The translations under genes were made by a program, and so were the position numbers. This document shows, piece after piece, positions 1-8,351 of a stretch of DNA of 64,000 bases. The stretch is from Flavobacterium sp. KACC 22763 (GTDB lineage Bacteria > Bacteroidota > Bacteroidia > Flavobacteriales > Flavobacteriaceae). The notes under the pieces are model-generated. The model was given only the letters and a program-made list of their open reading frames with translations, was not told where the DNA came from and did no database searches. The DNA lies in NCBI RefSeq assembly GCF_028736155.1, contig NZ_CP117879.1, positions 930,001 to 994,000 of the forward strand, given 5' to 3'. Position 1 is the first letter of the stretch. The number at the start of each line of letters is the position of its first letter.

Positions 1-460
1 TATTCCAGGAGGAAAAAATACCGATATGATAACCGACATCAGAGCGATTCAGCCCGATGTCAAAATATTGGTTTTCTCTGCCCACGAAGAAGAACAATAT
101 GCTTTAAAATACCTTTCTTCTGGCGCCAACGGTTATGTAGACAAACTCTGCAGCGAAGAAAAAATCATGTTTGCCATTACATCAATTTTCGAATCGGGAA
201 CGTATATTTCTTCTGAATTGGTTAGTAAATTGGTAAATACTCAGACCAGCAAAAAAACTTTAAATCCGTTAGAAGGTTTATCCAAAAGAGAACTTCAAAT
301 TACAGATTTATTGGTTCAGGGAAATGGCAATTTAGAAATTTCAAACCAGCTCAACATTCATATGTCTACCGTGAGCACGTATAAAGCAAGAGTTTTTGAG
401 AAACTAAAAGTCAATAACTTGGTAGAGCTCATCAATTTGTACAAAACGTTTAAAAGTTAA
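1..460 (+). CDS. NarL/LuxR-type response regulator, 5' truncated by the window edge
   Basis: The reading frame is open from base 2, so the gene begins before the window; the ATG at base 26 is an internal Met of the receiver domain. What remains is the second half of a receiver domain (the KILVFSAHEEEQYALKYL strand/helix and the invariant Lys in GYVDK) and a complete LuxR-type helix-turn-helix near the C terminus (LSKRELQITDLLVQGNGNLEISNQL, then STVSTYKARVFEKL). NarL-family regulators bind DNA as dimers after Asp phosphorylation; that Asp lies outside the window. The gene converges on a sensor kinase on the other strand, and the two stop codons share the bases TTAA. The kinase may be the partner, but nothing in the sequence proves it. 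Confidence 0.88.
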   Translation, partial: IPGGKNTDMITDIRAIQPDVKILVFSAHEEEQYALKYLSSGANGYVDKLCSEEKIMFAITSIFESGTYISSELVSKLVNTQTSKKTLNPLEGLSKRELQITDLLVQGNGNLEISNQLNIHMSTVSTYKARVFEKLKVNNLVELINLYKTFKS

Positions 461-3400
461 TTGTACTCAACCATAATTTCAATTGTAGTTCCCTTATCAA
501 TGTCGCTAATAATATTGATGTTTCCTTCAATTAGAATAAGAAGTTCAATAATCATGTGAAGTCCGAGATGATAATTTTTTGAAATCGGATTTTTATAAAA
601 ATTGTGATAATAATCAATAAGCTCTTTGCTCATTCCTTTGCCGTTATCAATAATTTTTAAGTTAAGAATGTTATTCTGTGTAGTGCATAAAAGTGCAATT
701 CTTCCATTTTTGGTGTTTTTTATGGCATTATCAATCAAATTATGAATAATGATGGAAAGGGCTTTTTTGTTTGTTTTCACAAATAAAGCCGTTGGGACAT
801 TATTGATAATGGTATTGTTTTCGGCTTCTGCAATTTTTTCAAAAATCTGAATGCTTTCTTCGATGAGTTCATGTAAAGAATAACATTCATCTTCCAGTTT
901 TTTTCCTTCAATAAAAATAGAAGAGTATTTGATAAGATTTTCGACATACTCATACAGTTGAGAAGTTGATGTCTGCAAAGTTCCCAATTGCTGTTTGAGT
1001 TTTGGATCTTCTTGTATAATGCTGTTTTCAAAAAGATGTTTTATAGAAGAAGACAGGAATTTCAGCGGACTTTTGATATCGTGGCTCATGCTTTTAACCA
1101 ACATTTCGTGCTGTTTAATTTCTTGTTTTAAATTGTTTTCTGCCCTTTCAAGTTTTTTAACGGTAGAAGCTAATTTTTTTGTCTTTTTTGCAATGACTTC
1201 TTCCAGTTGCATTCTTTTCATTCTTTGATAATACAATCGTATGTACCAAAGTGAAATTACAAAACCAGCAGTAAGAAAACAGCAAAGAATGGCAAACCAG
1301 ATAGTCTGGTAGAATTTTGCAGGCACAACAAGAATGACAGTTTTGTAGGCATAATTGGCATCAAAACCAGACAAACTTCTAAAAGTAAGTTTGTAAGTTC
1401 CTGGTGGCAGCGTAGTAAAAGATATCGATTTATCGGCTCTCAGCCTTTCCCAGCGGTCACTGCCAATTTTGTCCATTCTTGCTTCTATGGTCAGGTTTTT
1501 TGGATTGCCATAATAAGGATAAGAAACGAGAAAACTAACCCTCTGAAAATTGTTTTTTAAGACAATAGTATCTTTTGGCAAAAGTGTTTTCTGATCCAGA
1601 ACAACCCTGTCTATAAAAAGATCTTTACTAGGCAGCAAAGGAGTCACTTTATCAGGATTAAAAAATACAATTCCGTTCATAGACGGAAAAGCGATAGTGT
1701 TATTTTTAAGAAGATTGCCGCATGGTTGGCATCCGCCATTAAATTCGTTAATTAGGAAACCATCCGATTTGTTGTATTGATGGTAGTATATTATGGTATT
1801 TTTATTTTTAGAATAGTTGAGCAGCACTCTTCTTGAAACCTGAAAAAGTCCTTTGTTGGTTGATATCCAAAAAAAGCCATTTTTGTCTTCAATGATGCAG
1901 TGCGAAGAATTAAGCGAATTTTCTTCGTCTGTTGGGAAAGAATATAAAGCATGATCGGAGTAGAGATAAAAGCCTTTTTCGTATGTGGTAAGCCAAATTT
2001 TCTGCTGGCTGTCGATAAAAACACTTCTAATATTTAATTTTTCAGTATTTTTTTCAAAATGTATCTTCTCAGTTTTTAAATCATATTGAAATAAACCTTG
2101 ATCTCCACCCAAATAAAGTGCATTTTTGAGCTGGACAATATAATTAATGTTTTTTTTAAAAACAGCTTTTAGCGTTACCATGCCGTTTTTTATAGCATAC
2201 AATTTGGGTTTATGAAATTCGTCTATACCCATAGAAACCCAGATGGTATTGCTATTGTCTTTGAATATTGTTTTCGGATTTTGATTAAAACTATAAGTGA
2301 GATGTTTTTTGTAGCCCGAGTTTTTTAGATAGCAAAGCACATTTAGGTTTCGGCTGATCCAGATATTTTTATCATCGTCAAGAGCAATATTTAGACGCTC
2401 TTCCAAAAAAACGCTTTTAGGAAAAGAAATATTGCCAACAACTTTTTTATCATTAATAATTAATCCTTCAGAAGTGACAATCGTGCTGTCGGTGAAAGCT
2501 TGTGCGGCATAATAGACTTCGGCTCTTCCTGTATTTTTGGTTATAGATTTAAAAGCAGGGAAAGAAATGATGCACAATCCATTTGTACTGCTTCCCAGAT
2601 ATAGCTTTCTATTTTTCTGATCAAAATAAACCGCAATAATATTGCTTGCTTCAAAATCTTTGTATTCAACAATTAATTGGGCTGTCAGTTTGCCATTCTG
2701 ATTTTTTAGCTGATAAATTTTATTTTTTAGAGAAAGAAAAACCTGTCCAGTAGTAATATTCCAAAAGAGCTTTCGGTTGTTTTCTGACGCTTGTATATTC
2801 AGCTTTCCAAACGATTTGCCTTTTTGTGAGAAACAATGATATTCACCATTATCAGTGAGGTAAAAAAGAGAATTATTCAGCGCAAAGAAATTAAAAACAT
2901 TATCGTTTTTAAAAGCTGTTTTAGAAATGCTTTTCATTTTAGAATCGCATAATTCAATCCTCTCATTGTCTACGAAAAATGTATTTCCAGTAGATAATTT
3001 GATATAATAAGGCTCATGCTGATTGATGGTATAGTTTGAAGGAAGGCCATCATGAAAAAAGAAGCGTCTGCCGTTTCGGTCTAAACTAGAACGAGGAGCA
3101 TTTTTTTTGAGTATTTGAACTTTGGCATTCCGAATAAAAACTAGCTCTTTTTTGCTCTCGTTATAACTTGTAAGGCTGTCTTTTTCTATACTTCCGAAAA
3201 TATCAGTGAAACGATTGTGCTCTAGCGAAGTGTTGGATGAATTGAAAACCAGAAAATTATTTCCGTCATAACGCACAATACCATTTTCAGTCGTCATCCA
3301 TATAAAATTATGTTTGCCCTGAACGATTGCCTTTATGCTATTCTGCTGCAGTTCGTTATTGTCCGCAGTGTACCATCTGGCCTTGTAGTTTTGTTGGCAG

Positions 3401-3510
3401 ACCATTTTAGTTGTTAAGAGCAGCAGCAAAAAACAACCATAACGAAAAGAAACAAAAGCCGTCATTTTAGACATCTGACTAATTTTATAGGATACAAACT
3501 TATAAAACAT
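457..3510 (-). CDS. Two-component-propeller sensor histidine kinase (Y_Y_Y type), no receiver domain
   Basis: A 1017-residue sensor kinase. An N-terminal signal/anchor (FGCFLLLLL-like stretch) is followed by a large periplasmic half made of beta-propeller repeats (IWMTTENGIVRYDG, IWLTTYEKGFYLYSD, FWISTNKGLFQVS), then a Y_Y_Y-type Ig-like domain, one membrane helix around residues 735-755, a coiled coil and a kinase core. The H-box is SMSHDIKSPL with His810; the N box is LIDNAIKNTKNG and the G boxes are IIDNGKGMS and HLGLHMI. Unlike the hybrid HTCS proteins of Bacteroidota it ends right after the ATPase domain, so it must signal to a separate regulator; the convergent NarL gene is the obvious candidate. 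Ligand unknown. Met codons a few residues downstream, nearer the hydrophobic stretch, are possible alternative starts. Confidence 0.88.
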   Translation of the reverse strand: MFYKFVSYKISQMSKMTAFVSFRYGCFLLLLLTTKMVCQQNYKARWYTADNNELQQNSIKAIVQGKHNFIWMTTENGIVRYDGNNFLVFNSSNTSLEHNRFTDIFGSIEKDSLTSYNESKKELVFIRNAKVQILKKNAPRSSLDRNGRRFFFHDGLPSNYTINQHEPYYIKLSTGNTFFVDNERIELCDSKMKSISKTAFKNDNVFNFFALNNSLFYLTDNGEYHCFSQKGKSFGKLNIQASENNRKLFWNITTGQVFLSLKNKIYQLKNQNGKLTAQLIVEYKDFEASNIIAVYFDQKNRKLYLGSSTNGLCIISFPAFKSITKNTGRAEVYYAAQAFTDSTIVTSEGLIINDKKVVGNISFPKSVFLEERLNIALDDDKNIWISRNLNVLCYLKNSGYKKHLTYSFNQNPKTIFKDNSNTIWVSMGIDEFHKPKLYAIKNGMVTLKAVFKKNINYIVQLKNALYLGGDQGLFQYDLKTEKIHFEKNTEKLNIRSVFIDSQQKIWLTTYEKGFYLYSDHALYSFPTDEENSLNSSHCIIEDKNGFFWISTNKGLFQVSRRVLLNYSKNKNTIIYYHQYNKSDGFLINEFNGGCQPCGNLLKNNTIAFPSMNGIVFFNPDKVTPLLPSKDLFIDRVVLDQKTLLPKDTIVLKNNFQRVSFLVSYPYYGNPKNLTIEARMDKIGSDRWERLRADKSISFTTLPPGTYKLTFRSLSGFDANYAYKTVILVVPAKFYQTIWFAILCCFLTAGFVISLWYIRLYYQRMKRMQLEEVIAKKTKKLASTVKKLERAENNLKQEIKQHEMLVKSMSHDIKSPLKFLSSSIKHLFENSIIQEDPKLKQQLGTLQTSTSQLYEYVENLIKYSSIFIEGKKLEDECYSLHELIEESIQIFEKIAEAENNTIINNVPTALFVKTNKKALSIIIHNLIDNAIKNTKNGRIALLCTTQNNILNLKIIDNGKGMSKELIDYYHNFYKNPISKNYHLGLHMIIELLILIEGNINIISDIDKGTTIEIMVEYN

Positions 3511-3527
3511 AAATCAGAAATTGCCGT

Positions 3528-3555
3528 TTGTAGTTTTAAATCTACAACGTTGTAG
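3528..3555. promoter_or_regulatory. Triple TTGTAG half-site, candidate operator
   Basis: TTGTAG at 3528-3533 is followed after 8 bp by a perfect 14 bp palindrome, CTACAACGTTGTAG (3542-3555), which contains two further half-sites. The cluster lies between the divergent kinase (start 3510) and the Rossmann gene (start 3640), where a regulator of either gene would bind. The binding protein is not identifiable. Confidence 0.4.
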
Positions 3556-3600
3556 GTGTATTGGTACATTCAGAACAGGCTCTGTAAGGGTTTGTAACGC

Positions 3601-3608
3601 TATATTTG
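3601..3608 (+). promoter_or_regulatory. Bacteroidota -7 box TATATTTG
   Basis: TATATTTG matches the TAnnTTTG -7 consensus of Flavobacterium promoters and lies 31 bp before the ATG at 3640. No TTTG -33 box was found at the usual 19-21 bp spacing, so the promoter may need an activator. Confidence 0.45.
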
Positions 3609-3639
3609 TTCAAAAGGTAAACAACAAAGTTCAAAACAG

Positions 3640-4194
3640 ATGAGGATAGGAGTAATTGGTTTATGCAGTTTTACAATGAATTTTGTGAATAGGGCAGTAG
3701 AGGCTGGACATCAGGTATTATTAAGTTCCACCCGCGAAAATCGTCAGTTTCAGGATCTGGCTAAAAAAATGGGAGAAAATGTAAAATTGGTAAGCAGAAA
3801 CGAAGCTGCAAAAGCCAGTATTTTGATATTATTTATTCCGCGTGAAGATGTTGGACTATTCCTAACGGACTTGCCAGACATGAATGAAAAAATAATAATT
3901 CATGAGAGCAATCCAATTTTTAGCTTAGAATGCTTGAGGCCAAATGCAAAATCTTCATCAGAAATAATTGCATCGCTATTGCCAGAATCTCATGTTATAA
4001 GGGTTCTTAATATAGTTAATCCAGAAGTGCTTTCTATGATAAACCAAAAGCAGAATGACAATGAAATATTTTATACAGGATTGGATAAACAGGCAAAAGA
4101 TAAAGCAAAAGCATTTTTTAAAAGCCTAAATCTTGCTGGCGTAGATTTTGAAGAATTGTACCAACTTCCAATGCATTCTTGTTTCATGAATTAG
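3640..4194 (+). CDS. NAD(P)-binding protein of the F420/NADP oxidoreductase-like family
   Basis: A 184-residue single-domain protein. The N terminus (MRIGVIGLCSFTMNFVNRAVEAGHQVLLSSTR) has the beta-alpha-beta layout of a Rossmann fold, and later strands (ASILILFIPREDV, KIIIHESNP) resemble the NADP-dependent F420 reductase-like family. The nucleotide-binding loop is unusual: the normal GxGxxG is replaced by GLCSFT, with only the first Gly kept, so dinucleotide binding is doubtful. It stands alone between the divergent sensor kinase and the AraC gene and is followed by a terminator-like hairpin. Substrate and pathway cannot be read from the sequence. Confidence 0.65.
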   Translation: MRIGVIGLCSFTMNFVNRAVEAGHQVLLSSTRENRQFQDLAKKMGENVKLVSRNEAAKASILILFIPREDVGLFLTDLPDMNEKIIIHESNPIFSLECLRPNAKSSSEIIASLLPESHVIRVLNIVNPEVLSMINQKQNDNEIFYTGLDKQAKDKAKAFFKSLNLAGVDFEELYQLPMHSCFMN

Positions 4195-4242
4195 AAAATA
4201 TATTACGAAACCAGCTTTGAATAATTAGAATTGTTCAATCCT

Positions 4243-4283
4243 AAATGTTCCCAGAAAAGCTAACTTTCTGGGGCATTTTTTTT
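4243..4283 (+). terminator. Rho-independent terminator
   Basis: The stem ATGTTCCCAGAAA / TTTCTGGGGCAT (one bulge, loop of about 6 nt) is followed by a run of eight T. It closes the gene ending at 4194. Confidence 0.75.
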
Positions 4284-4326
4284 GATTTAAATTGTACAAT
4301 AGATGGCTTTGCGTTAATTTAGTAAT

Positions 4327-5139
4327 ATGAAAATCGAACTGAAACAATCTTCTTTTCTTGAAAAGGAAATCAACGAACCGTATTACAACATTCTTATGTT
4401 TGATGGAGAAGGAGTTTTTTCTGTTGATTTAACCGATTACGATTGCAAGGGAAAAAATCTTTTGTTTTTAACGCCGTATCAGTTATTGCAATGGAAAAGT
4501 TCGACAGCGCTTTTTATAAATATTCTCAGTTTTCATGGAGATTTTTATTGCATTGAATACCATAAAAAAGAAGTGGCTTGCAACGGAATTTTATTTAATG
4601 ATATTTACAGCGAACCTTTTGTAACGGTTTCCAATTTTATTTACGAGGAAATCACGAGCATTATGGAAAGAATGAAAAGGGTAGAAGATTCTGAACAGGA
4701 TTATGATAATTCGATTCTAAAATCCTATTTACAAGTCATTCTCGCTTTAAGCAGTAAAGAAAAACAGCTCAAAATGTCACCTCAGATTCAGGAATCTATT
4801 GGAAACGCTGATATTTTGAAGTTTCAGCATTTGTTAGATACTCATTTTCTAGAAGCAAAAGAAGTCGCTTTTTATGCCTCAAAATACAATTTGAGCGTCA
4901 ATACTTTCAGTAAAAGAATAAAAAAGCATTTCGGAAAATCGCCTTCTCAGCTTATTCAAGATCGCATTGTTTTGGAAGCTAAGAAACTGCTGCATTTGAC
5001 TACGAAGACTATAAAAGAAATCGCAGACGATCTTAATTTTGAAGACGAATTTTATTTCAGCCGATATTTCAAGAAAAGCGTAGGCATTTCGCCGAAAGAA
5101 TTCAGAAAAGAAGTTGGCATTTCTATCGTGGCAAAATAG
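4327..5139 (+). CDS. AraC-family transcriptional regulator
   Basis: A 270-residue regulator. The first ~160 residues form an AraC-type sensing domain without a recognisable ligand signature. The C-terminal ~100 residues carry the double helix-turn-helix: AFYASKYNLSVNTFSKRIKKHFGKSPSQL and IKEIADDLNFEDEFYFSRYFKKSVGISPKEFRK, the second matching the AraC signature well. The next gene, 80 bp downstream on the same strand, is a DUF417 membrane protein. In E. coli an AraC-type regulator (RclR) controls rclC, which encodes a DUF417 protein, so this pair may be an equivalent unit; this rests on gene order only. A perfect palindrome ATTGTACAAT (4291-4300) lies 27 bp before the start codon and could be an autoregulatory site. 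Confidence 0.9.
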   Translation: MKIELKQSSFLEKEINEPYYNILMFDGEGVFSVDLTDYDCKGKNLLFLTPYQLLQWKSSTALFINILSFHGDFYCIEYHKKEVACNGILFNDIYSEPFVTVSNFIYEEITSIMERMKRVEDSEQDYDNSILKSYLQVILALSSKEKQLKMSPQIQESIGNADILKFQHLLDTHFLEAKEVAFYASKYNLSVNTFSKRIKKHFGKSPSQLIQDRIVLEAKKLLHLTTKTIKEIADDLNFEDEFYFSRYFKKSVGISPKEFRKEVGISIVAK

Positions 5140-5194
5140 TCCATGAAAACTCCTTTACGTCCATTTTTATCCAGATAAGCATAAAGTAATTTTG
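5139..5194 (+). promoter_or_regulatory. Promoter region of the DUF417 gene with two GTCCAT direct repeats
   Basis: GTCCAT occurs at 5139-5144 and 5159-5164, 20 bp apart, a spacing that suits the two helix-turn-helix motifs of an AraC monomer. A TAATTTTG -7 box follows at 5187-5194, 25 bp before the ATG. The first repeat begins at the last base of the araC-type stop codon. Confidence 0.5.
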
Positions 5195-5218
5195 ATTTGT
5201 ATTTAAAACATAATCAAA

Positions 5219-5830
5219 ATGGAAAAATTTATACGATTTATTGCGGGTGGACAAAGCAACTTTATTCACTTTTTAAGAATTGCCATATTTGTTGTAATGG
5301 CATGGATTGGCGGATTAAAAGCCTTTAAATATGAGGCTGACGGAATTGTGCCGCTGGTTGCGAATAGTCCGTTTATGGATTTCTTTTATAAAGATGCTAA
5401 TAAACAAGTTACAAATGATGAAGGTAAAACCGTAAAAGCCTACACGCTTTACAAAAACGTTGAAGGTAAAACTGTTGAGAAAAACATTAAATGGCATGAA
5501 GCCAATGGAACTTATATTTTTTCTTACGGATTAGGAACTGTTATTGTTACGATTGGTTTGTTGGTTCTTTTAGGAATTTGGTTTCCTAAAATCGGATTTT
5601 TGGGCGGACTTCTGACATTCGGAATGGCGTTTGTAACCTTATCATTTTTAATCACAACGCCAGAAGTTTACGTTCCAAATTTGGGCGGAGATTTTCCAAC
5701 ACCAGAGTTTGGGTTTCCGTATCTTTCTGTTGGAGGCCGTTTGGTTCTCAAAGACATTATCATGATGAGTGGCGGATTAATCGTAGCTTCAGACAGTGCA
5801 AAGAAAATTTTAAAACGATTTTACGCTTAA
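5219..5830 (+). CDS. DUF417 (YkgB/RclC-like) inner-membrane protein
   Basis: A 203-residue protein with four predicted membrane helices (IAIFVVMAWIGGLKAF; ILVTIGLLVLLGIWF-like; FGMAFVTLSFLI; IIMMSGGLIVAS). The family signature WIGGLKAFKYEADGIVPLVANSPFMDF is clear. A soluble segment of about 45 residues after the first helix (KDANKQVTNDEGKTVKAYTL) contains a short internal duplication, EGKTVKAYTLYKNV / EGKTVEKNIKWHEA. The E. coli homologue RclC belongs to a reactive-chlorine resistance operon. Several genes at the other end of the window deal with peroxide and thiol stress, but a link to this gene is only inferred. Confidence 0.82.
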   Translation: MEKFIRFIAGGQSNFIHFLRIAIFVVMAWIGGLKAFKYEADGIVPLVANSPFMDFFYKDANKQVTNDEGKTVKAYTLYKNVEGKTVEKNIKWHEANGTYIFSYGLGTVIVTIGLLVLLGIWFPKIGFLGGLLTFGMAFVTLSFLITTPEVYVPNLGGDFPTPEFGFPYLSVGGRLVLKDIIMMSGGLIVASDSAKKILKRFYA

Positions 5831-5840
5831 TCGAAAATAA

Positions 5841-5878
5841 AAAAAGCTGCGCAAGGGCTCAGACTTGCACAGCTTTTT
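5841..5878. terminator. Bidirectional terminator between convergent genes
   Basis: AAAAAGCTGcGCAAG (5841-5855) pairs with CTTGCaCAGCTTTTT (5864-5878) around an 8 nt loop, with one C-A mismatch on the + strand that becomes a G-U wobble on the - strand. It separates the DUF417 gene from the last permease gene and can serve both. Confidence 0.8.
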
Positions 5879-5896
5879 ACAAAAACTCAAAACTAA

Positions 5897-8320
5897 TTAT
5901 TCATATTTTAAATATTTCAGCACATCGACTTTTGTTGCTTGATACGCTTTTGCTAAAACAATACATAGCGTTAAAAACAATAAAAGCAAAAAGGAAAGTA
6001 GAAACGGGAGCATCGGAATTTCGATTCTAAAAGCAAAATTATTCAACCATTTCTGCAATAAAACATAGGCAGGAAATACAGCAATAAGAAAACCTATTGC
6101 ACAATACACTACATATTGTTTAGACAGTTCTTTCAATAAGATATTGGTCTCTGCGCCCAAAGTTTTTCGAATCGCAATTTCTTTCATTCTTCTTTGAATG
6201 GAATAAGATGCGAGAGCAAAAAGTCCGAAAAGGGCAATAAGAATTACAATAACATTGAGCAGAGAAAACAAATTTTTCTGCTTTACATAAGACTCGTAAG
6301 TTCGGGCGTATTCTTTATCGGCAAAATCATATTGAAAAGGATATTCGGTATCGACTTTTGTTTTCCAGAATTTTTCAATTGCAGCAATACTACTTTGAAT
6401 CTGATCTGCTTTTAATTTTACGTAGATTCGATTCATTTCATTGGCCATATCCAGAGATTTTATATGATAAAAAGTAATCGGCGGAACATCGACTTCTGGA
6501 CTTAAAAGATTAAAATCTTTTACCACGCCAATAATCCTCATTTTCTGATTTCCAATTTTGATTTCTTTACCAATAGGGTCTTTTATCTGCATTAAAGCCA
6601 ATGATTTTTCATTAACTAAAACAGAATTTATAGTGTCTGAAGCTATGTTTGGACTAAGATTTCTTCCTTTTATTACTTTTATATTTAGCAGATTTAGCAT
6701 GTCATAATCAAGTCCGATTGCTTTTTGTTTGAAAAGCACATCTCGATACCAAATTGGCCATTGTGAATCATCTTCTCCATCAAAAGAAAGAAGACCAGTT
6801 GAAACTTTTTCAACGCCTTTAATTTTTGAAAGTTCCTGTTTTATAGTGTTATATCTTTCAAAAATATTCTTTCCAACATTTTCTCCCTGATAATAGGAAG
6901 ACGGAAGATTTAACGAAATTGCCATAACCTGATCGCCTTTAAAACCAAGGTCTTTATTGTTTAGATATTTAATTTGCTGATAGACAACAACAGAACCAAT
7001 AATAAAAAAGGAAGCAATGGCAAATTGAAAAATCAGCATTCCATTTCTAATCCAAACGCCACTTTTGCTTCGAGCATAATTGCCTCTTAAAACTTTTAAA
7101 GTCTCAAAATTAGCAACATATAAAGCAGGAAATATTCCAGCAAAAACAATGGTTATAATGAAAACTAGTATTAATTGAAGATAAAATTGACTTTCGATTA
7201 TCCTTAAATTTTTCTCCAAAAAAGAATTGTAATAAGGAAGAGCAATTTCTACAATCATTAACGCTAATAAAACCGAAAAAGCTGTCATTAAAAAGGTTTC
7301 AAAAATGAATTGCCAAACAATCTGCTTTTTGGAGGCTCCCAAAACTTTACGAACTCCAACTTCTTTAGCTCTTTTAATCGAATTTGCCGTTGCCAAATTG
7401 ATGTAATTGACAATAGACAGAATAAGAATTAAAATTGATAAGCAAGCCATAATTACCAGAAACTGATAATTTCCTCTTCCTTCCGGATATCCATCAGTAA
7501 CAGAATGCAGCCTAGCAGATGAAAGCGGTTCCATCAAAACTTTGAAACTTCCCATTTTCTTGACCATTTCGGCAGGTGTAAAACCTGCTTGTTTGGCAGT
7601 TCTTACAATAACCTCGTCATAAAATACTTTATCAAGCATTTTTCTGGTCGATTCTACTTTTGATGGATTTTTTAGTTTCACTAATACTTTTAGAACAAAA
7701 AGGCCAGGGTTTTTGTCAGGATCTGCCAAGTCTTTCATGCGGTTTATCACTATGTTTGGTGCGATCGATGAATTTCCTGGAATGCGATAAACACCTGAAA
7801 TTGTAAACGTAGCATCCAAACATTTGATTTGTTTGCCTATTGGGTTTTTATTTCCAAAAAAACGTTCTGCAAGTTTCTCTGAAATGGCAATACTGTTTTC
7901 GTCTTTTATAGCCGATTTGGCATTTCCATAAATAAACTTAAAGGGAAAAAGAGAGAAGAAGTCTTTTTCGGCATTTACGATTTTATCTACAAATTCCTTT
8001 TGCCCATTGTAAACCACTTTGTCTTTTTGATACCATTCATCTGCATAAACAACAGCTTCTACGTTAGGATCATTTTCTAAATGAGGTTTTAAACGTACAG
8101 GATTATTTGCCGTTACCGGCATATCGCTTAATTGCGCTAAAACCTGATAAACTTTGTCTTTTTCTGGATTCCAAGCATTGTAGCTGTGTTCGTCGTTCCA
8201 ATATAGAAGCGCGAAAATTAAACCCGAAATTCCTATTGATAATCCGAGAATATTGAGAGCAGTAAAAAGCTTACTGTGTTTGATTTGATAGATAAATATA
8301 TTGATCCAGTTCTTTAGCAT
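5897..8320 (-). CDS. FtsX/MacB-like ABC transporter permease, third in the operon
   Basis: An 807-residue permease with two repeated units of periplasmic MacB_PCD domain plus FtsX domain. Membrane helices can be seen near the N terminus (FTALNILGLSIGISGLIFALLYW), around residues 285-410 (three helices), after the internal repeat (WIRNGMLIFQFAIASFFIIGSVVVY), and three more at the C terminus. Conserved cytosolic FtsX motifs are RAKEVGVRKVLGASKKQIVWQF and RMKEIAIRKTLGAETNILLKEL. It ends in KVDVLKYLKYE, as do the two upstream paralogues. It follows the second permease by 31 bp in an operon headed by the ATPase gene. Such transporters act mechanically on periplasmic substrates (macrolides, lipoproteins, peptides); the substrate here is unknown. 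Confidence 0.9.
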   Translation of the reverse strand: MLKNWINIFIYQIKHSKLFTALNILGLSIGISGLIFALLYWNDEHSYNAWNPEKDKVYQVLAQLSDMPVTANNPVRLKPHLENDPNVEAVVYADEWYQKDKVVYNGQKEFVDKIVNAEKDFFSLFPFKFIYGNAKSAIKDENSIAISEKLAERFFGNKNPIGKQIKCLDATFTISGVYRIPGNSSIAPNIVINRMKDLADPDKNPGLFVLKVLVKLKNPSKVESTRKMLDKVFYDEVIVRTAKQAGFTPAEMVKKMGSFKVLMEPLSSARLHSVTDGYPEGRGNYQFLVIMACLSILILILSIVNYINLATANSIKRAKEVGVRKVLGASKKQIVWQFIFETFLMTAFSVLLALMIVEIALPYYNSFLEKNLRIIESQFYLQLILVFIITIVFAGIFPALYVANFETLKVLRGNYARSKSGVWIRNGMLIFQFAIASFFIIGSVVVYQQIKYLNNKDLGFKGDQVMAISLNLPSSYYQGENVGKNIFERYNTIKQELSKIKGVEKVSTGLLSFDGEDDSQWPIWYRDVLFKQKAIGLDYDMLNLLNIKVIKGRNLSPNIASDTINSVLVNEKSLALMQIKDPIGKEIKIGNQKMRIIGVVKDFNLLSPEVDVPPITFYHIKSLDMANEMNRIYVKLKADQIQSSIAAIEKFWKTKVDTEYPFQYDFADKEYARTYESYVKQKNLFSLLNVIVILIALFGLFALASYSIQRRMKEIAIRKTLGAETNILLKELSKQYVVYCAIGFLIAVFPAYVLLQKWLNNFAFRIEIPMLPFLLSFLLLLFLTLCIVLAKAYQATKVDVLKYLKYE

Positions 8321-8351
8321 TTTATTGGTGTTTTTTGGTTTTGGAGTTAGT

